NCBI RefSeq assembly: GCF_964204865.1
Contig: NC_135263.1
Span: forward strand, 11,391,426-11,455,425
Reading direction: 5' to 3'
DNA: 64,000 nt
Origin: Styela clava
Lineage: Eukaryota; Chordata; Ascidiacea; Stolidobranchia; Styelidae
How positions within the stretch are numbered: the stretch's first letter is position 1; each line of letters starts with the position of its first letter. The notes under the pieces were generated by a model. That model worked only from the letters and a program-made list of their open reading frames with translations, was not told the DNA's origin and searched no databases. Shown in pieces: positions 1 through 11,025 of this stretch. The position numbers and the translations under genes are program-made.

Positions 1-2003
1 TTTTTAAAAACGGAAAACGGACGATAGGAAAACTCCCACGTTCTGTTAAAAAGGTAAAAAATAACACGAAACAATATTATTTTCTTGTCCTGAAATCTCC
101 ACCAAGCCTATTTCAGCTCTGTTTACAAAGCTTAAAATATCAAAACCCACGCGAAATATAGATATAATAACAGGCCCAGTTTGTTGCCTATAAATTGCGG
201 TCCATTTGCATGAACCTTAATTTAAAGCAAGTCGACGAACAAGACGGAACATTCTTTTTTCTAAAAAACGACGGAAAGCACAGTAGGATGGTTTTCTATG
301 TTCTGTAGAAGTATATAAGATGCATCCAAGAAGACATATTGAACAATCACGCTGATGAGTATATAAAAAATATTGACAATATTGGACAATCTTTTCTTGT
401 TTGTAGCCTTTTTGAAATTGATCTTCGGTATTTCGTATTATCTGATGCTATCGCTTCTCTTATGTCTAAGCATTCATGTTTATTTTTTCCACGTTGTTAA
501 CCTATGACTTTTTTGTCACAAGTCAGCCTGTGATCTTGGAGTGTTAAAAATGTAATGAATAATACTAAATTGCTTAGACTACTTCGGCTTTTTGCTCTAC
601 TTCTCAATAGCAAATAGCGGGCATGCTTGTATTTCAGTGTTCTGGAGTCGATTTCAAATTGAATGTGTCCCGTGATACCCTGGACTAAAATACTATGGTA
701 TGATGACATGAAGTTCATAAACTTTAATTTGTCTTTCGTTATTTAAAAGAGGTTTTAAAATTAAGCAATTAGTTGCTTTGCAATTAGTCTTTTCTAAAGC
801 AAGGATAAAACCATATCACGAATCGGAGAAAACTCACAAAGCGATTTTAAAACCTTGACAAAAATATAAATTAAATAATATAATAATATCCCAGTTACTT
901 TTGAAAACAGCCCGAATAATTATTGGGTGAAGAACTTGATTTCATATTTCACATTTCTTATGTTTTCAATATTCCGTATTAGTTCGAATATGGCGAAGGT
1001 ATTCTACCAATAAGTTCCGCTTTTTGTAATTCCCTTTCATGTAGATGGTTGGGTTGTCTATAAATTTTCCGTTATACAGATTTTTGCCTTGTTATGTCAT
1101 GTATAAAGAAATTTATTAAAATGTACTGAGTGGAGTGGCAATAAATCCTTGTAAATTGAAAAGCATTTTGCAGTAATCAAACTAGCATTTTAAATGTATT
1201 GCCACTATTTTGAAATAAATGCGTCAAATTCAAACATAAAGCTATGAAAAATTCCGTTCAGATGAAATTTTACCCGCAAATATATAGTTTGATTCCATAA
1301 ATGAAAATGTTTTTGTGGGAAATTATTTACAATAAAATGATGTTATGTTCCCAACTTTGCATCTGTGCCATTGTACTTCATGGATTATCGTGTATGAAAA
1401 ATATATCTGGTGAGACAATATCTCATATAACTTTTGCATATAACTCATAACAATGAGCGGGATCGGTAATATTTGGAGAAACGTGAAAGTAAAATATACG
1501 GACAAAACTAAAGTTAGATTCCACAAAGGGTTACAGTGGAATTAGCGGCTAGGACGATTTCTTCTTAGTTCATTGTACAATCCAAGTACACTGTTTCACC
1601 CTTAGAATAATTAGAATTATATGCAGATGGGAATTCTCATTTGAATTCAGGAATCTTGGCGATATCTAACTACATTTTTTCATATTACCACATGCCTACA
1701 CCCCTGGCCTTAAAGATAAGAAAATACATTATAGAAATACTGCCGAATATAAGCCCTATCGTCAACGAAATACACGAATAATTTACTTATCTCGTTAGTT
1801 ATTTTTTCCCAACTAACGATAACGCCATTTGTGCATCGCTATCTTATATGCCTTCCTAAATGGCAAAACTACTCGACTACCGATATCCTTACCTTTTCAA
1901 AAATCCTGAAATCAAAATCTTTCAATACTATTCCGATTGTTGTTAAATAATTTTTACTTCAGTTAACAATTTATTTTCATATAGATTTTTAAACATTTTC
2001 AAG
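1..2003. other. Duplicated flank upstream of the 2040 gene
   Basis: 1-470 matches 8821-9290, and 704-1540 matches 7690-8460, in the same orientation but in swapped order, as expected at the junction of two tandem units. 1560-2003 matches the upstream flank of the 19289-20419 gene inverted (20420-20900). No gene seen. Confidence 0.65.
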
Positions 2004-2039
2004 GTATAAGTGTATTTAAACGAACAATAATCATCAACA

Positions 2040-3248
2040 ATGAATTCCGTATTTTTAATCCAAATAGTCTTACTGGCAATTCTTGCTTTCGATACTGGAA
2101 ATTCCTTATTCCGTCGACGCAGACGTTGCCCAACACCATACAAGGATAAATATGAAGAACAAGTGAAGGAAGTTACAAAACTCAAAAGCAGTATCCAGGG
2201 CTATCAACGACTGGTGATGACCATGGGAAGCTTGGCTGAAAAAATAATTAATCACGGCACCCAGATTACGAATGAGGGCAACGAGCTTAAGAAACTTCAA
2301 TCAAGCCATACGTAAAAAGATCTTATACATATATTTTTTTCTCTTTTCCACGTTTGCAAAAAAAAATGAAATTTACAATATAAGCCAATCATAGGAGAGA
2401 TCAAGAGAAATTTGCATATTTTCATAATTGCACTTGAGATGACCGTATTTATTTGAAAATATTATATTTTTTATTTTGATAGAATATACATGAGCATATC
2501 ACGGATCAATTACTATTGTGTTTTATTTTTATTTTTTAAAATGTTAAAACTATACAACATAACAAATTGAATAGACTTCAATTTTAAAGAAATACTGGGT
2601 TTTAAGGAGGCTATGGTTATAGTATGGTTGCATCGTTAGCATGTGGCCCGATTTTTTTTATTAATGCTCGTGGTAATGTCCAGGAGAATTGCTGCATTCA
2701 ACAATGTCCGAGTTATGTCATTCGTTGGTAGGTTGCGTCCTGTTATAATAACTTCAGCTACGCAGAGGTAGTTATGCTCCATCTCGTAATCAAGAATTTT
2801 TTATTTGTTATTCTACCCTGCAACGTTTTTGAGCAGTCGACGTTTTTTTTTTCATTGTCTTCCTATCATTTTTATTATTGTTACCATTTTTTCCATTGTT
2901 GTTTATTTATTTTCACAGAAGCAGTGCTACTGGTCGTGACATAGCCGACGACAAACCTGACGAGGTGAGACGAAAAATAATCTGATTCGCAACAAAACAA
3001 CTGAGACTGATACTGTTTGTACTATTTAATTTATCCTTGTAGAAATGCGTGTGTGATAAATTTGTCCAAGTAATTGAAATATTTTTATAAATTTTGTTTT
3101 TTTTAGAACGCACTATGCGCACCGCGATTAAATTTGTGGTATATAGACTTAGATGTGCATTGTAAACTCTTGTTCATTTTAGAACTCTGATTCTGAAAAA
3201 CAAGATGCTGAGGATCTAGAGATGTTTGAAGATGTTAATAATTTCTAG
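2040..3248 (+). CDS. Subfamily A secreted Arg-rich single-Cys peptide precursor, copy 1
   Basis: Three exons: 2040-2311, 2919-2964, 3183-3248; introns phase 2 and phase 0, all GT-AG (ACgtaaaa, tttcacag, GAGgtgag, cattttag). Exon 1 encodes a signal peptide ending AILAFDTGNS, then LFRRRRRCP with one Cys, then about 65 residues of mixed-charge helix with heptad-like hydrophobics. Exon 2 (SSATGRDIADDKPDE) and exon 3 (DAEDLEMFEDVNNF, stop) are acidic. A TATAAG at 2005-2010 lies 35 bp before the ATG, so the 5' UTR would be very short. The stop TAG comes 14 codons earlier than in the copies at 19289 and 9 codons earlier than in the copy at 5794. It converges on the copy at 5794-7659. Exon structure is seen directly and confirmed by four paralogues. 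A defence-peptide role is inferred from the precursor layout only. Confidence 0.8.
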
Positions 3249-5793
3249 AAACAAAATAGTGAAGATGAAGAACTCTAAACATGGTAATATGCAAGTTAAT
3301 TTACAAAATAACATAATATTGAATTGAAGTTGAATTATCAGTGGGTAAAAAAATATATTGTTGAGCAAATTGTATTTGTATATAAACTTTGTAAAATCCA
3401 AATTAAGCTTGATTAAAACTAGAATTTTGAAGCTACCAGATAATCGAGGGATATTTTTAAATACATAATTGACTCATTTTAATTGTTTTTACAGTAAACG
3501 ATTCGTACATTTGTCTCAACTAAAAGAATTCAATACAAAAATTAGAAGATAAAGGACAACATATTACTCGGATAGATGATGAAATCACGTCTGATTTGTT
3601 GATATAACTTTTTCACAAAATTTTAAAACGATGTATAAACTGTTTATTTTTTTTAGTGCATCTTAATGATAATAAATAAAATAACAAGAAACATTCAGAA
3701 TTTTATTTATGTCTGCAAAACGGTCTGCGTCTTGATTTTTAATACGACCTAAACTGAGCTGAGTTATGCCAAATTAATTAGTAAAGTTTGTACCAGGCCG
3801 AGTTTATATATATATGGGAAATTAGGTACACTGCAGAAAAACTTTTTTTCAGGGCATGTGCATGTTTATTAAAATTTGCATAAGGAATGAACATGTGATA
3901 ATAAAAGCTAATATATATTATCACCATGTTATAGTGACATTATTCAAAAGATATTTATTGGCCACCGACAAAGTTTGTTGTTCATAGTATATTCTGTATT
4001 GTAGCCTAAATACTTATGTGAAGACGAAAGAATGTCTGCATGTTCATAGGATAATATAGTGTAAATCCATCCATTCACCTGGACAAATTGAACATAGAAC
4101 AAATTGGGAAATTTGACAGGATTTTCTCCATACATGGGTCCATTGAAATCTCAACGGTATTTTTGCAAAGCGAACAAAAAATTCCAGACCACATTTTCGA
4201 CCAGTCGGAATTTTTTTTAAGCTCTGTTAGAAAAACAACATGATGCAATTTATTTTAATAAAAGTGGTTGGTTGAAAGGAGGACAATACGTTGAAAATGA
4301 TTGATAGTTTGCCACACACGAGTTCTCGAAAAACCCAGTATCATCAAAAGTAGTTTTAGTGTGTGGGATATAAATTACTTTTTCATATAAACTTACGTTT
4401 ATCTGTTAGCGCTTGACTCATTTCCTTTAAACACTCAGTACATTTATTAGACATTGCATGACAAAGAAACGCATTTATAACGAAAACCTTGTATAAGCGA
4501 AAACCACTATCATTTTAAGCTTCTATTTTTATGCAGAATTCGATTTATTTACTAGTTGAAAGTATAGTTATCCCAATGCTTGGATTCAGTATAACCATGG
4601 CGTAGTTTGGTATTCATCTATTTCATCAATATTATGGTATTAGATGCAAAAATAGTGCAAGTTTAAATGAGACAAAACAAAGCTATAATATTCACGGTAT
4701 ATAATAGTAATGGATGTAGGCATACCTAAATATACATAAATTTCTAATAACAAATAATGGATCTTATTTTAATATTAGATTCCGGACAAAAATTTTTTTC
4801 GAAGAACGTGAATTACGTGAATGCAAGAGTAAAAAAAATACTTTATGCACCTTAGATAATATGATAGAGATCCATATTGAAGAAAACAAGGACATAGAAC
4901 GACTATGGAAATTCCATGGATTTTCCCAAAGTAAAAAAACACAAAGATCCAGGGAAATATCGATAGTGTTTTTGCAAAGTAAAGAAAACATTTTTTCGGA
5001 TTGTCAAGTTTTATTATTGTAATAATTGTTTCAATAAGGGTGTTCAGTCTAAACTAGAGGACAACAATACGTTTTGAAAGATCGGAGGTTTTTGACATAT
5101 AGTGGCTATCTAAAAATCCATGCAGTTGTATCGAATCTAGTTTTATGGTATGTAAGATAAATTTAGGATAATATAGTATAGATCGATCCATTCATCTGAA
5201 CAAGGAACATAGAATAAATTGTGCAATTCATGGGTTCATTGAAATCACAACGGTATTTTTGCAAACCGAACAAAATATTTCAGACCATATTTCCGACTAG
5301 TCGGAATTTTTCTTGCTCTATTAAAACTTGGACATAATTTATTTTAATAAAAGTGATTGGTTGACGGGAGAACTATACACTTGAAAATGATCGGTAGTTT
5401 ACCAAAAACGGGTTCTCGAAAAACCGAGTTGTATCAAAAGTAGTTACAGTGTGTGGAGATAAAGTAAATGAAGTAATCCAAGCATTAGGACACCTACTTG
5501 GGTCTTCAACCAGTAAATGAATCAAATTCTGCATTTGAAATGCAAGTGATTTTTTCTTATATAATGTTTTCGTTATGATATGTTTCACTTTGTTGGTCAT
5601 GCCATGTTTAATCAAGCTTAATTTAAATTTCTAATAGCTCCTATACGAATACAATTTTCTCAATTATAATTAAATTTTCAGGCAACAACCCCCTTTTTTA
5701 CTGACTAATAATTCAACTCCAATTTAATAATATTTTATTTTTTAGACACACAAGAACCACCAATTAACTTCAAAGACTTGCATATTACCATGT
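3249..5793. repeat. Inverted 3' flanks of the convergent genes at 2040 and 5794
   Basis: 3250-3720 and 5600-5793 are inverted copies. In addition a roughly 200-bp segment (CAACGGTATTTTTGCAAA ... GAGTTCTCGAAAAACCCAG type) occurs at 4135-4345 and 5215-5440, with a weaker copy at 4890-5135. The same box appears inverted in the tandem units near 12300, 12545, 14700, 14945, 17490 and 18310. Non-coding as far as I can tell. Confidence 0.7.
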
Positions 5794-7659
5794 TTAGAAT
5801 TCATCTTCACTATTTTGTTTTGGGAAGTCATTAACATCTTCAAACATCTCTAAAAACTTAGCATCTTGTTTTTCAGAATCAGAGTTCTAGAAAAAAAATT
5901 TTTTGACAATGCATATCTAAGTCTACATAACACAAATTGAATCAAGGTGCGCATGATGCGTTTTGAAAATAACAAAATATATATATTATTTTAATTAATG
6001 AGACAAATTCAGCCTTGCAAGTGTATTTGCAACTCTGCATTTCTACAAAGATAAATGGAATAGTACAAACAGTATCTTGTTGTTTTGTTGCGAACTAGAT
6101 TATTTTTCGTTTCACCTCGGCTGGTTTTCCGTCGGCTATATCATAATCACTAGCACTGTTCCCGTGAAAATAAATGAACAACAATGGAAAAATGGTAACA
6201 ATAATAAAAACTAGATAGCGATTGGAGACCGCCGACTTATCGATCTTCCGCATGTTCAATATTTTACTCGACGTGGATCCCCCAAAACAAAAACTGCGGT
6301 TTTAATTCTTTCGCTCTGACTCAATAGCGACACCGCGTGTCCCATCACTAATTAATTAATACCTCGCTAATTATACGAATTATATTAAAAATCAATAGGC
6401 TTCTGGTCCGAAATATGATGAATGCACATGCCAAATTTGGAGCTGATTCAACCTCACTTTCGTGAGATATCGCGTAACACACAAGCAAACAAGCAAACAG
6501 ACAAATAAATACCTATCAACATACCTACCGATCGAGATCGATAAATAATAATAACAAGACAATTGAAAGAAAACCTCGACCGCTCAGTAACCTTGCAGGA
6601 TAAAATGAGTAGCTGGTATTATAAGGTATTATAACAGGACGTAACCGACCCACGAGGCACAAAACTCGGACATTGATGAATTCAGCAATCTACTTAAGTA
6701 TTACTACCATGAGCATTACACAAAAAAATCATCCGGATCAACTGAAGAATCCCCCCTCCCCCGGGACCCACCTGGGGAGGAGATTCTCCAGTTGGATTTA
6801 CCAGAGGGGAAATTCTTCAGTTGATCCCGTTTCCCAACTGAAGAATGTCCCCCTCCCCCAACCCACCGATAATACTAGTTGATCCTTCATTTGACCTGGA
6901 CTACTTATTTGGTAGGGTTAGGGTTAGATGGACTTAGTAGGGGTGGAGATTCTACAGTTGGTCTAACTTGGGGAGGAGATTCTTCAGTTGGTCTAACTTG
7001 GGGTGGAGATTCTACAGTTGGTCTAACTTGGGGTGGAGATTCTTCAGTTGGTCTAACTTGGGGTGGAGATTCTTCAGTTGGTCTAACTTGGGGTGGAGAT
7101 TCTACAGTTGGTCTAACTTGGGGTGGAGATTCTTCAGTTGGTCTAACTTGGGGTGGATATTCTACAGTTGGTCTAACTTGGGGTGGAGATTCTTCAGTTG
7201 GGTACCCTGTGGGAGAGGGGGTCTTCAGTTGTTGATCCAATCACCCCATATACTAATGATGAATTGTAATCATACCTATAAAGCAAAGGCATATAAAACA
7301 AGGAAAGGTAATTAGTTTCAAGTAACCCCAACTGTTAAATACTTGTTGTAAAAATATGCAAATTTTTATATATATATAATATTTTTTTACATACGACTTG
7401 AATGGAGGTTTGTAAGCTTGTTTCCCTCATTCGTAATCTGGGTGCCATGATTAAATATTTTTTCAGTCAAGTTTTCCATGGTCATCATCAATCTTTGGTA
7501 GCTCTGGATACTACTTTTGAGTTTTGTAACTTCCTTCTTTTTTTCTTCGTATTTTTCTTTGTATGGTTGTGGGCAACGTCTGCGTCCACCCCAGGAATTT
7601 CCAGTATCGAAAGCAAGGATTGCTAGTAAGACTATTTGGATTAAAAATACGGAATTCAT
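5794..7659 (-). CDS. Subfamily A secreted Arg-rich peptide precursor, copy 2 (damaged acceptor, transposon in intron 1)
   Basis: Exons on the minus strand: 7391-7659, 6116-6161 (or 6116-6155), 5794-5886. Exon 1 has the same signal peptide as the other A copies, then WGGRRRCPQPYKEKY and a Lys/Glu-rich helix. The polyarginine run is reduced to three Arg. The normal acceptor AG of exon 2 is mutated to GG. A CAG six bases further in is in the same phase and would only drop two residues, so the frame survives. Exon 3 is open for 30 codons (QDAKFLEMFEDVNDFPKQNS, then EDEF, stop). The first intron holds a 504-bp foldback/minisatellite insertion. The gene may still be expressed or may be decaying. 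Confidence 0.68.
6735..7238. mobile_element. Foldback-like element carrying a 30-bp minisatellite
   Basis: The ends are inverted: GGATCAACTGAAG at the left, and the right end reads GGATCAACAACTGAAG on the other strand. Flanks are AATCATCC (6727-6734) and AATCACCC (7239-7246), an 8-bp target duplication with one mismatch. The paralogous intron near 19990-20010 lacks the insert and reads AAAAAATCCGTCCATATAC, a usable empty site. Units related to the minisatellite occur in inverted orientation at 6740-6870 and directly repeated at about 6949-7200. No transposase is present, so it is non-autonomous. It sits in intron 1 of the 5794-7659 gene. Confidence 0.7.
6949..7200. repeat. 30-bp minisatellite, about 8-9 units
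   Basis: The unit is 30 bp, made of TCTWCAGTTG, GTCTAACTTG and GGGTGGAGAT. Units alternate between TCTACAG and TCTTCAG variants, and one unit has GGGTGGATAT. Because 30 is a multiple of three and the unit has no stop, both strands show long open frames here. These are not genes. Confidence 0.95.
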
Positions 7660-9644
7660 TCTTGATGAATATATATGGTTTAAATGAAGACATGAAGTTC
7701 ATAAACTTCAATTTATCTTTTGTTATTTAATAAAGGTTTTAAAATTCAAGTTATTAATTGCTTTGGCCGGAGTTCTATCCAAAACGAAGATAAAACCATA
7801 TTACAAAATGGAGAAATCTTAAAAAGCGATTTTAAAGCCTTGACAGTATGATTAAATTAAATGATATTCCAGTTACTTTTGGAAATATCCTGAATAATTA
7901 TTGCGTGTAGAACTTGATTTCATATTTGACATTTGTGATGTATTCAGTATTTCGTATTAGTTCGGATATGGCGCAAGTTTTCCAACAACATTTCCGCTAT
8001 GTTTATTTCTCTGTCATGCAAGTGATGGTGCTGCCTATAAAGTTTCCGCTATCAAATTTTTGCCTTGATATGTGATGTAAAAAAAAAATATTGGAATTTA
8101 CATTGGAGTGGTAACAAATAATTTAAAAGTATTTGGCAGTCATACACTTCATGAAACTGGATTTCACAAATGAGAACAACTTCTGCTATATTTTACGAGG
8201 TCTATATATGTCTTTTTGTGTGGGGAATTAGTTATAATAACATAATGTTATGTTCTCAACTTTGCATCTGTGACATTGTACTATTGTTGTACTTTCATAG
8301 ATTATCGTGCATGAAAATATATCTGGTGATGCAATACCTCATATAACTTTTGCATACACCTCATAACAATGATGATATCGGTAATATTCTGAGAAACGTC
8401 AAAGTAAAACATACTGACAAAACTAGAGTTAGATTCAATAATGTGTTACAGTGAAAATATAAATAAAAGTTTGTCTGAGTGCATTAGAATACACTCTTCG
8501 ATATATACAAATTGCATTAAACATTTTAGTATCAGTTATGGGCTTTAAGTTTTTAACAGATGGTTTGAATGTTCGACAAGGAATAATTAAAATAAGTATA
8601 ATTTCGACTTTTTATGGATGAACATATATTATATTGATTTTACCTATATTTTAAAAACCTGAAATATGAATAAAAATACAACGACGAATATTCCTGAATA
8701 TCTAATACATTTTTGCCTGTCTTGAGCCTTCATTGTATATCAGGAATCTTCTTTTACTCATTTCTGAATAATAAATCAAAACATCATCTAATCTAACTCA
8801 GCCTATTGTTTTACTCGAAAATTTTTTAATAGGTAAATTACTCCCACCTTCTGGTATAAAGGGAAACAATGACACAAAACAATAATATTTGCTTGTCCTG
8901 AAATCTTGAAATCTATACCAAGCTGTTCCCAACTCTGTTTACAAAACTTAAAATATCAAATCCCACGCAAAATAAAACAGGCTCAGTTTGTTGCCTATAA
9001 ACTGCGGTTAGTGTGCATGAAATCTCAATTTAAAACAAGCCGACGAATAAGACGGAACAAGTTTCTTTTCAATAACAACGCAAGCACGGTATGATGTTTT
9101 TTCTATGTTTTATGTAAGATTCGCCTTATTGGACGATCATGCTGAGTTGATATTATTGACAATGTTGGACAATTTTTTATGTTTATAGCCTTAACATTTT
9201 TGAAATTAATCTTTCATATTATCTGATGCCATCGCCTCTCTTATGTCTAAGCCTTCATTATGTTTAGTCTCCAAATGATTATACTTTTTGCGAATGAACT
9301 GATACTTCAACTGATATTGATTTGAATACGGTTATTCAAATCGAAACTTTTGTTCGTGATATTCACAAACTATTATAATATCAATTTGCTTTCAGCAAGT
9401 AACGATATTTTAAGGGTACACGATGGGTGTGACCCTATGGCCACGCTTTTCTCGGCACCAGTCGATTGGAGGCGGCCCCTTTGTCGTCAAATCAATCACA
9501 ATCGTGATTAGTTTGGCACTTCAAATTTTTTAATTGCCTAAACTAAGTCGAGAAAATTTAGTTTCACTTTAAATTATATATGCCGGTATATATATATATT
9601 AGTTACAAAATATATTGATCTTCCTTTTTGTTTTTAGGTAAGAA
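7660..9644. other. Upstream flank of the 5794-7659 gene and of the 9645 gene
   Basis: Mostly the duplicated flank shared with 1-1540. From about 9300 to 9644 it is unique DNA leading to the acceptor before the 9645 start codon. No gene is seen in this stretch. Confidence 0.6.
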
Positions 9645-10987
9645 ATGAACACCAAATTGATACTCGTTCTTCTTTCAGTCGCATTGTTTGTGGCCGATAA
9701 CGGAGCAGCCAGATACAGGTGTCGACGACGCCTTACTTACAGGGCATTACTTATAAACTACTATAAGATGATAAATAGTGTGAGGGTGTACTCTAGAAGA
9801 GCTTACATCCTGGGACGAGGATTAAATTCGATTGCTTCATACTACAGGTAAGTGGATTCTATACGTAATTTTTATGTACGTATGAAAAAAATAATATGCA
9901 CAGCGAAAAAACATCCTGATGATATTTACCCCTTTTTCATTACAGGAGACTTGCCTATTATGGAGACGCTGAAGCAATTGACAAGAAACAAAATGACCTA
10001 GCCAAGGTAAATTGAAACAATATTTTGAAAATATATATACAGTATTAAGATTATAAATTGAATCACGAAAATTTTCATAAATTTCGACGCTTTTTATATC
10101 GGCTTCAACTATCTTCAAGTACTAAAAGTTCATTGTTTTTTTCACATTTACCAAGAACAAGCTCCAGAGAAGTACCTACTAACACATAGAGAGTTGCTAT
10201 TTTCAAGGTACCAGGGTTTTTCTCTTATCCGTGCGCAATTTATTACTCTCTTATTTTCTTGTAGTTGTTAAAATGGTGTACTTGAACAAGATTTTTTACT
10301 TGTCATAGCAATATAGTTTTGTCAAAGATTTATGGACCAGATTAATGAATTTCCTGTTTGCCCCAATCTTATAATACCTTCGAAAATATTTCCCTTTTGT
10401 TTTTATTAAAGGATACTGCTGATTTCTTTGAAGATGGAGATGAAATGTTGGATCATTTGGAAATTGAGAAAGACACTGAGGAAATTCCAGATCATAATAA
10501 AGCTGGTGAAATATAAAAATATTATTCATCCTTCCGGATAACGACCGGGTCAGGTCGGTCAGCAATTTAACTGTCACCCATTTAGCTCTGTTTGCATAAA
10601 ATAACTTTTGTTGGCATTTTATTAGACCTTTTACATTTACATAAAACTCAAATTTTCAATATCAGTACCTTAGCTGTATATATATATATATATTTACCAG
10701 GTAAGAGACACACCAAGTTCTGTTTAAATTCATGATAGCTAATTTCATTCAACTTCTTCTCCTCTCAGCTTCATTTTCGATTCTCCGAAAATGCTCGACA
10801 TAATCTTAGAATGTTATGCTACGAACATATTTGAAATTAGCATTGAATGGCTTATTCAAATTGTAAACATTATCATTTTCGATACCTGTTAGAAATATTA
10901 TAGTCACACTGTCGCATCATATACCTATATTAAACAATTTCCTTTTTTTCAACAGCAATCAAAGCTTTCAGCAAACTTGACGAATAA
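9645..10987 (+). CDS. Subfamily B secreted cationic peptide precursor (RYRCRRR type)
   Basis: Four exons: 9645-9847, 9946-10006, 10412-10505, 10956-10987; phases 2, 0, 1. Exon 1: signal peptide ending VADNGAA, then RYRCRRRLTYRALLINYY and a Tyr/Arg-rich amphipathic segment to SIASYYR. Exon 2 starts RRLAYYGDAEAIDKK, so a Gly-Asp junction separates the cationic core from the acidic tail. Exon 3 is acidic (DTADFFEDGDEMLDHLEIE). Exon 4 (AIKAFSKLDE, stop) follows a strong pyrimidine tract and CAACAG. Without the last splice, the frame ends GEI, stop, at 10516. A strong acceptor (TTTTTAG, 9636-9637) lies 7 bases before the ATG, suggesting a 5' UTR intron or trans-splicing. Single Cys. Antimicrobial-type function is inferred. 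Confidence 0.78.
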
Positions 10988-11025
10988 ACCGATCCAATTT
11001 AAAAGGAAATTCACGTTCGGACCTT

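Noticed and set aside
6910-6925. Telomere-like TAGGGTTAGGGTTAG
   Set aside because: Only two to three units next to a minisatellite; no array, so not an interstitial telomere worth calling.
6879-7315. Overlapping 110-118-codon open frames in several frames (GLTWGGDS and PPQVRPT repeats)
   Set aside because: They are the 30-bp minisatellite read in different frames; the unit has no stop on either strand. No splice sites, signal or start context.
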